6,789 nt of DNA from JABISG01 sp963581435 (GTDB taxonomy: Bacteria; Planctomycetota; Planctomycetia; Planctomycetales; Planctomycetaceae): positions 1-6,789 of the forward strand of contig CAUZOL010000368.1 in the NCBI GenBank assembly GCA_963581435.1, given 5' to 3'. The position numbers were made by a program, and so were the translations under genes. The notes under the pieces were generated by a model. The model saw only the letters and a list, made by a program, of their open reading frames with translations, was not told where the DNA came from and did no database searches. Positions 4,082-6,789 of this stretch are shown one piece after another (position 1 is the stretch's first letter; each line of letters starts with the position of its first letter).

Positions 4082-6789
4082 TTAGTGATTGAAGCGAAAC
4101 TCGGTTGACGTTAACAACGCCCAGGCCAGTTCCTGCACGGCTTCGTTTTTCTTGTCTTTCTTCGCTATGAGGTAGGCGGCGACATCGGCCGTTTCCTCCG
4201 CGGTGGGTTGTCGGGTCAGCAGACTGAGGTATAGTTCCTCTGCCACGGCTTTCGGGTCTTCCGTCTTGATCAAGCGGTCGGTCAGGTTTCCGCCGCCGGG
4301 GCTGAGCCAACCGCGAACCTGGCCGCCATTTGCAAAGAATAGCGATTGATCGACGGTGGCAAAAAACTCATGTTGGGGTTGCCCCGCGCCGGCACCGAAC
4401 AGTTTTACGAATTGATTCACGTTGCCCTGCAGCTTAATTACGGTGGCTGCTTCAATTGCCGCGTCGCGAGCGGCAACCTTTGCCGCGTCTTTGAGGTCTG
4501 CCTCGGTCATTGGTGTTTTCTTGTTGATCTCAGCAGCCGATGCAGCATGTTGCCGGTCGTATTGTCCGGTTGATTGCAACACACTCCACGCAATTTGTTC
4601 TGGCGTGAGTGCTTCGATGGGTGTGACGGCAAAATGAGTACTCCATTGATCTGTCAGTGAATCAAAGGCCGAATCGGCCGTTGCTTGTTCGGCTTCGACT
4701 TTGGCGGCCACCTGTTTGCGCTGCGTTTCCAACGCGACCGCCTGTTTCTTCATATCGGCAGTGGCGGCGGTTGCGGTTGCGATTGATTGGGTGAGTGCGG
4801 CGAGTTTATCGGCTGCTGCCTTCCGCTCGGCCGTTCGGGAAGTGATCGCTTTGCGGTATTCTATAATTTCCTGATTCAGTTTCTGCGACCGTTGCTTCAA
4901 CTTGCCGACTGCGGCTGCCAGTTCCGTGTCGTTCGGCAGTTTCTGTCCGGCTGCTTCGGCCTTGGCAACCGATTCGGTTAGCAGTTTTGCGATATCCGGT
5001 TTGCCGACGAAGTCCGCGTTCGCTTTGGTGAGTGCTGCCACTGCCGCTGCATTGGCCTTTTGCATCACAGGTAAGTCTGCCTGAGATTTTGCCATTTTCG
5101 CCACAAGCTGATTCAAACCGGCGTGCATAGCGGCCAGCGCCGCTGATGTCTTGCCGATGGTCGCGTTGGTGGCAGCAAGTTTGGCCTGTGCGTCGCCGTA
5201 GGAAGTCAGCAGGCGTGTGTGGCTCTCCTGTTTGTCTGTTGCGTCGAGATCTCTTGTCGCGGTTGCCAGCGCTGCCGCGGCGGCAGTGTGCTGTGCGGTC
5301 AGGGCGGCGAGTTGTTTCTTGGCTGCATCGACCGCTCCGCTACTTTTCGCAGCCAGCTTTTGGGCGGCAGCCAGTTTCTGCTGTGCTGCCGCGTTTGCCG
5401 TCTTCCGTTCGGCGAGTGTCTTTGTCAACGCGGCCACTTCGGTGGTCGTCAACTTTGCCTTCGCAACAAATTTTGCGGCGACTGCGGCGAGTTCTTTATC
5501 ATCGGGAAGAGTTTTCAGGGCCGCTTGAATCTTCTCAACCGCTTCTGTCAGCGACTTGGCAATCTGCTGTTTCGGGGCAAGCATTTGCACAACGTTGGCT
5601 TGCGCCTTGGTGGCCGTGGTCGCTGCCGTTTGAACAGCGGTCATCGCCGCGTTTGCCTTGGTGAGTTCAGCGGTGGCGGCTGTGACAGTCTTCTTGCTTT
5701 CTCCAACCTTGGGAAGGAGTTCGTCCACCGCCTTCTCGGCGGCCACGGCGACTGCCAACTGTTGTTTTGCAGCGGCTTCTGCAACGGGAAGTTGCTTTCT
5801 CGCAATGGCGACGTGCTCGCTCAAGTTCGCGGGCATTTCGAATGACCGCTGATACGTCTGCGAAAGCGCTAATTCGCGGATGAACGCTTTCACGTCGAAC
5901 TTCATCGCGACGAATTCATCGGCGAGTGTTTGCATTAACTGGGGATTGGCCGGCGGGTTACCGGCGCTGTGAAGATCGACCGGATGCACCAGACCGCGGC
6001 CCATCATGTGTGCCCAGAGACGGTTTGAAATGTTGCGATTGAATGCCGGGTTGCTGCCGTTGGTGGCCCGTATTGCCAACTGGGCACGACGGCTGTATTT
6101 GGGAATCGGCCGGATGTTCTTTTTCTTCGGGTCGGCTTTGACCTGATAATCTTCGCCCTTTTTGAACGACGGTTCTTCAATCTCAATTCCGCCCAGCAAC
6201 CGGGGCCGTGTGACTCCCTCAAAGCCGGTGAAAACCGATTTGAATTTCACGTCGCCTTCAGCTTTTTCGGCCAAGACCGCCGGTTTCTTTTTGTCCGGCT
6301 GGAAGACGTATGTGCGGCTGACGAAGGCGTAGAGTCCGTAGTAGTCGGATTGCAGATAGTCGTCGATAGTCGGGTGATCGTGGCACTGTGCACATTCGAG
6401 ATCGACGCCGAAAAACATGCGGCCGATTTCGCGCGTGGTCAAATTCGGCTCGATGTCGCGATCGAGGAAAAATTTGGCGGGAGCGCGGAGTTTGGGATCG
6501 GCTCCGTCGGAGCCGAGGATCTCGGCAGCCAACTGATTGTACGGCTTGTTCGCGACGAACGATGTCTGCAGATACTGCTTCCATTCGGGCGATTTGACGT
6601 GCTTGTCGCCCCGCCGTTCCATCAGCATCAGATCAAATGCGGCGGCAATGTGTCGAGCGTATGCCGGGCTGCCGAGCAGTCGATCGACGAGTTTGGTGCG
6701 TTTGTCCGGCGATTGATCGGCCAGAAACGCGCGAGCCTCGGCCGACGAGGGAATCATGCCGGTCAGATCGAGGTAAATCCGCCGCAGAA
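4082..6789 (-). CDS. DUF1549 (PSCyt2)/DUF1553 (PSD1) protein with a long coiled-coil insertion (5' partial)
   Basis: The frame runs off the right edge; 901 residues are visible. The ATG at 6757 is internal, because upstream codons read LRRIYLDLTG, the canonical start of DUF1549. Numbered from that ATG, DUF1549 covers about residues 1-150 with RRGDKHVKSPEW, FFLDRDIEPNLTTREIG and the haem-type motif CAQCH (122-126) followed by DHP. A linker leads to DUF1553, recognised by NISNRLWAHMMGRGLVHPVD (242-261), GNPPANPQ and SQTYQRSFEMP (299-309). From about 312 to 705 the domain is interrupted by an Ala/Lys/Gln/Thr-rich predicted coiled coil with an internal duplication. DUF1553 resumes with LTPEQIAWSVLQSTG, FVKLFG, VDQSLFFANG, EELYLSLLTRQPT and the typical ending LLTSTEFRFNH. 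A signal peptide is expected upstream but is not visible. CxxCH implies a haem-binding, extracytoplasmic protein, but electron transfer is unproven. It is the first visible gene of the operon. Confidence 0.93.
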   Translation of the reverse strand, partial: LRRIYLDLTGMIPSSAEARAFLADQSPDKRTKLVDRLLGSPAYARHIAAAFDLMLMERRGDKHVKSPEWKQYLQTSFVANKPYNQLAAEILGSDGADPKLRAPAKFFLDRDIEPNLTTREIGRMFFGVDLECAQCHDHPTIDDYLQSDYYGLYAFVSRTYVFQPDKKKPAVLAEKAEGDVKFKSVFTGFEGVTRPRLLGGIEIEEPSFKKGEDYQVKADPKKKNIRPIPKYSRRAQLAIRATNGSNPAFNRNISNRLWAHMMGRGLVHPVDLHSAGNPPANPQLMQTLADEFVAMKFDVKAFIRELALSQTYQRSFEMPANLSEHVAIARKQLPVAEAAAKQQLAVAVAAEKAVDELLPKVGESKKTVTAATAELTKANAAMTAVQTAATTATKAQANVVQMLAPKQQIAKSLTEAVEKIQAALKTLPDDKELAAVAAKFVAKAKLTTTEVAALTKTLAERKTANAAAQQKLAAAQKLAAKSSGAVDAAKKQLAALTAQHTAAAAALATATRDLDATDKQESHTRLLTSYGDAQAKLAATNATIGKTSAALAAMHAGLNQLVAKMAKSQADLPVMQKANAAAVAALTKANADFVGKPDIAKLLTESVAKAEAAGQKLPNDTELAAAVGKLKQRSQKLNQEIIEYRKAITSRTAERKAAADKLAALTQSIATATAATADMKKQAVALETQRKQVAAKVEAEQATADSAFDSLTDQWSTHFAVTPIEALTPEQIAWSVLQSTGQYDRQHAASAAEINKKTPMTEADLKDAAKVAARDAAIEAATVIKLQGNVNQFVKLFGAGAGQPQHEFFATVDQSLFFANGGQVRGWLSPGGGNLTDRLIKTEDPKAVAEELYLSLLTRQPTAEETADVAAYLIAKKDKKNEAVQELAWALLTSTEFRFNH
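4793..5005 (-). repeat. Coiled-coil module, copy 2 of an internal protein duplication
   Basis: Residues 585-655 (counted from the internal ATG at 6757) of the DUF1549/DUF1553 protein align without gaps to residues 395-465 at an offset of 190. The core reads IAKLLTESVAKAEAAG, then KLPNDTELAAAV, and later TAERKAAADKLAA. The two cores (32 residues) share 18 identical positions. The DNA has diverged well beyond a recent duplication. Confidence 0.65.
5363..5575 (-). repeat. Coiled-coil module, copy 1 of an internal protein duplication
   Basis: Residues 395-465 carry the core IAKSLTEAVEKIQAAL, then TLPDDKELAAVA, and later LAERKTANAAAQQKLAA, matching copy 2 in order and spacing. The conserved LP-[DN]-D-x-ELAA element looks like a helix break or turn shared by both modules, because it holds the only proline in each otherwise helical core. 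Confidence 0.65.

Noticed and set aside
4008..4310. 100-codon minus-strand frame over the end of the DUF1549/DUF1553 gene
   Set aside because: It overlaps the conserved C-terminal DUF1553 coding sequence in another frame and has an Arg/Pro-rich composition typical of an out-of-frame reading.
5146..5845. Several overlapping plus-strand open frames of 100-200 codons
   Set aside because: They are antisense to the Ala/Lys-rich coiled coil, whose repetitive codons suppress stops on the other strand. Their Cys/Arg/Ser- or Ala-rich products resemble no family.
1..6789. CRISPR arrays, tRNA or rRNA genes, insertion sequences, phage or defence genes
   Set aside because: No regularly spaced repeats, cloverleaf-like sequences, transposase motifs or terminal inverted repeats were seen; coding sequence fills almost the whole window.

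Overview
The window looks like a planctomycete (Planctomycetota) chromosome segment. The evidence is the gene families: a DUF1549/DUF1553 protein (Pfam PSCyt2 and PSD1), two DUF1501 proteins and a WD40 protein, a combination strongly amplified in that phylum. GC content is moderately high and the open frames opposite the genes look like shadows. Genus cannot be told from the sequence.

Layout, left to right. Positions 1-114 hold the last 37 codons of a plus-strand gene, probably an NHL-type beta-propeller protein. It converges on a minus-strand cluster that fills the rest of the window. In transcription order (right to left) the cluster is: a large DUF1549/DUF1553 protein whose 5' end lies beyond the right edge; a 99-bp gap with two stem-loops and a clear Shine-Dalgarno; DUF1501 protein B (425 aa); a seven-bladed WD40 protein (351 aa); and DUF1501 protein A (461 aa). 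Gaps within the cluster are 99, 49 and 53 bp, all genes are co-directional and no convincing internal promoter is visible, so one operon with its promoter outside the window is likely.

The DUF1549/DUF1553 protein carries a CxxCH haem-type motif and should act outside the cytoplasm. Both DUF1501 proteins have twin-arginine signal-like N-termini and an alkaline-phosphatase-superfamily-like core. The WD40 protein has no visible export signal. The biochemical role of these families is not established, so I call the set a planctomycete envelope or secreted-protein cluster without assigning a reaction.

The most unusual feature is an approximately 390-residue Ala/Lys/Gln/Thr-rich predicted coiled coil that interrupts the DUF1553 domain. 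It contains a diverged internal duplication with a 190-residue period. Two annotation points also matter. The ATG at 6757 is internal, not a start. The longest frames of the WD40 and DUF1501-A genes begin at TTG, but downstream ATGs are better starts.
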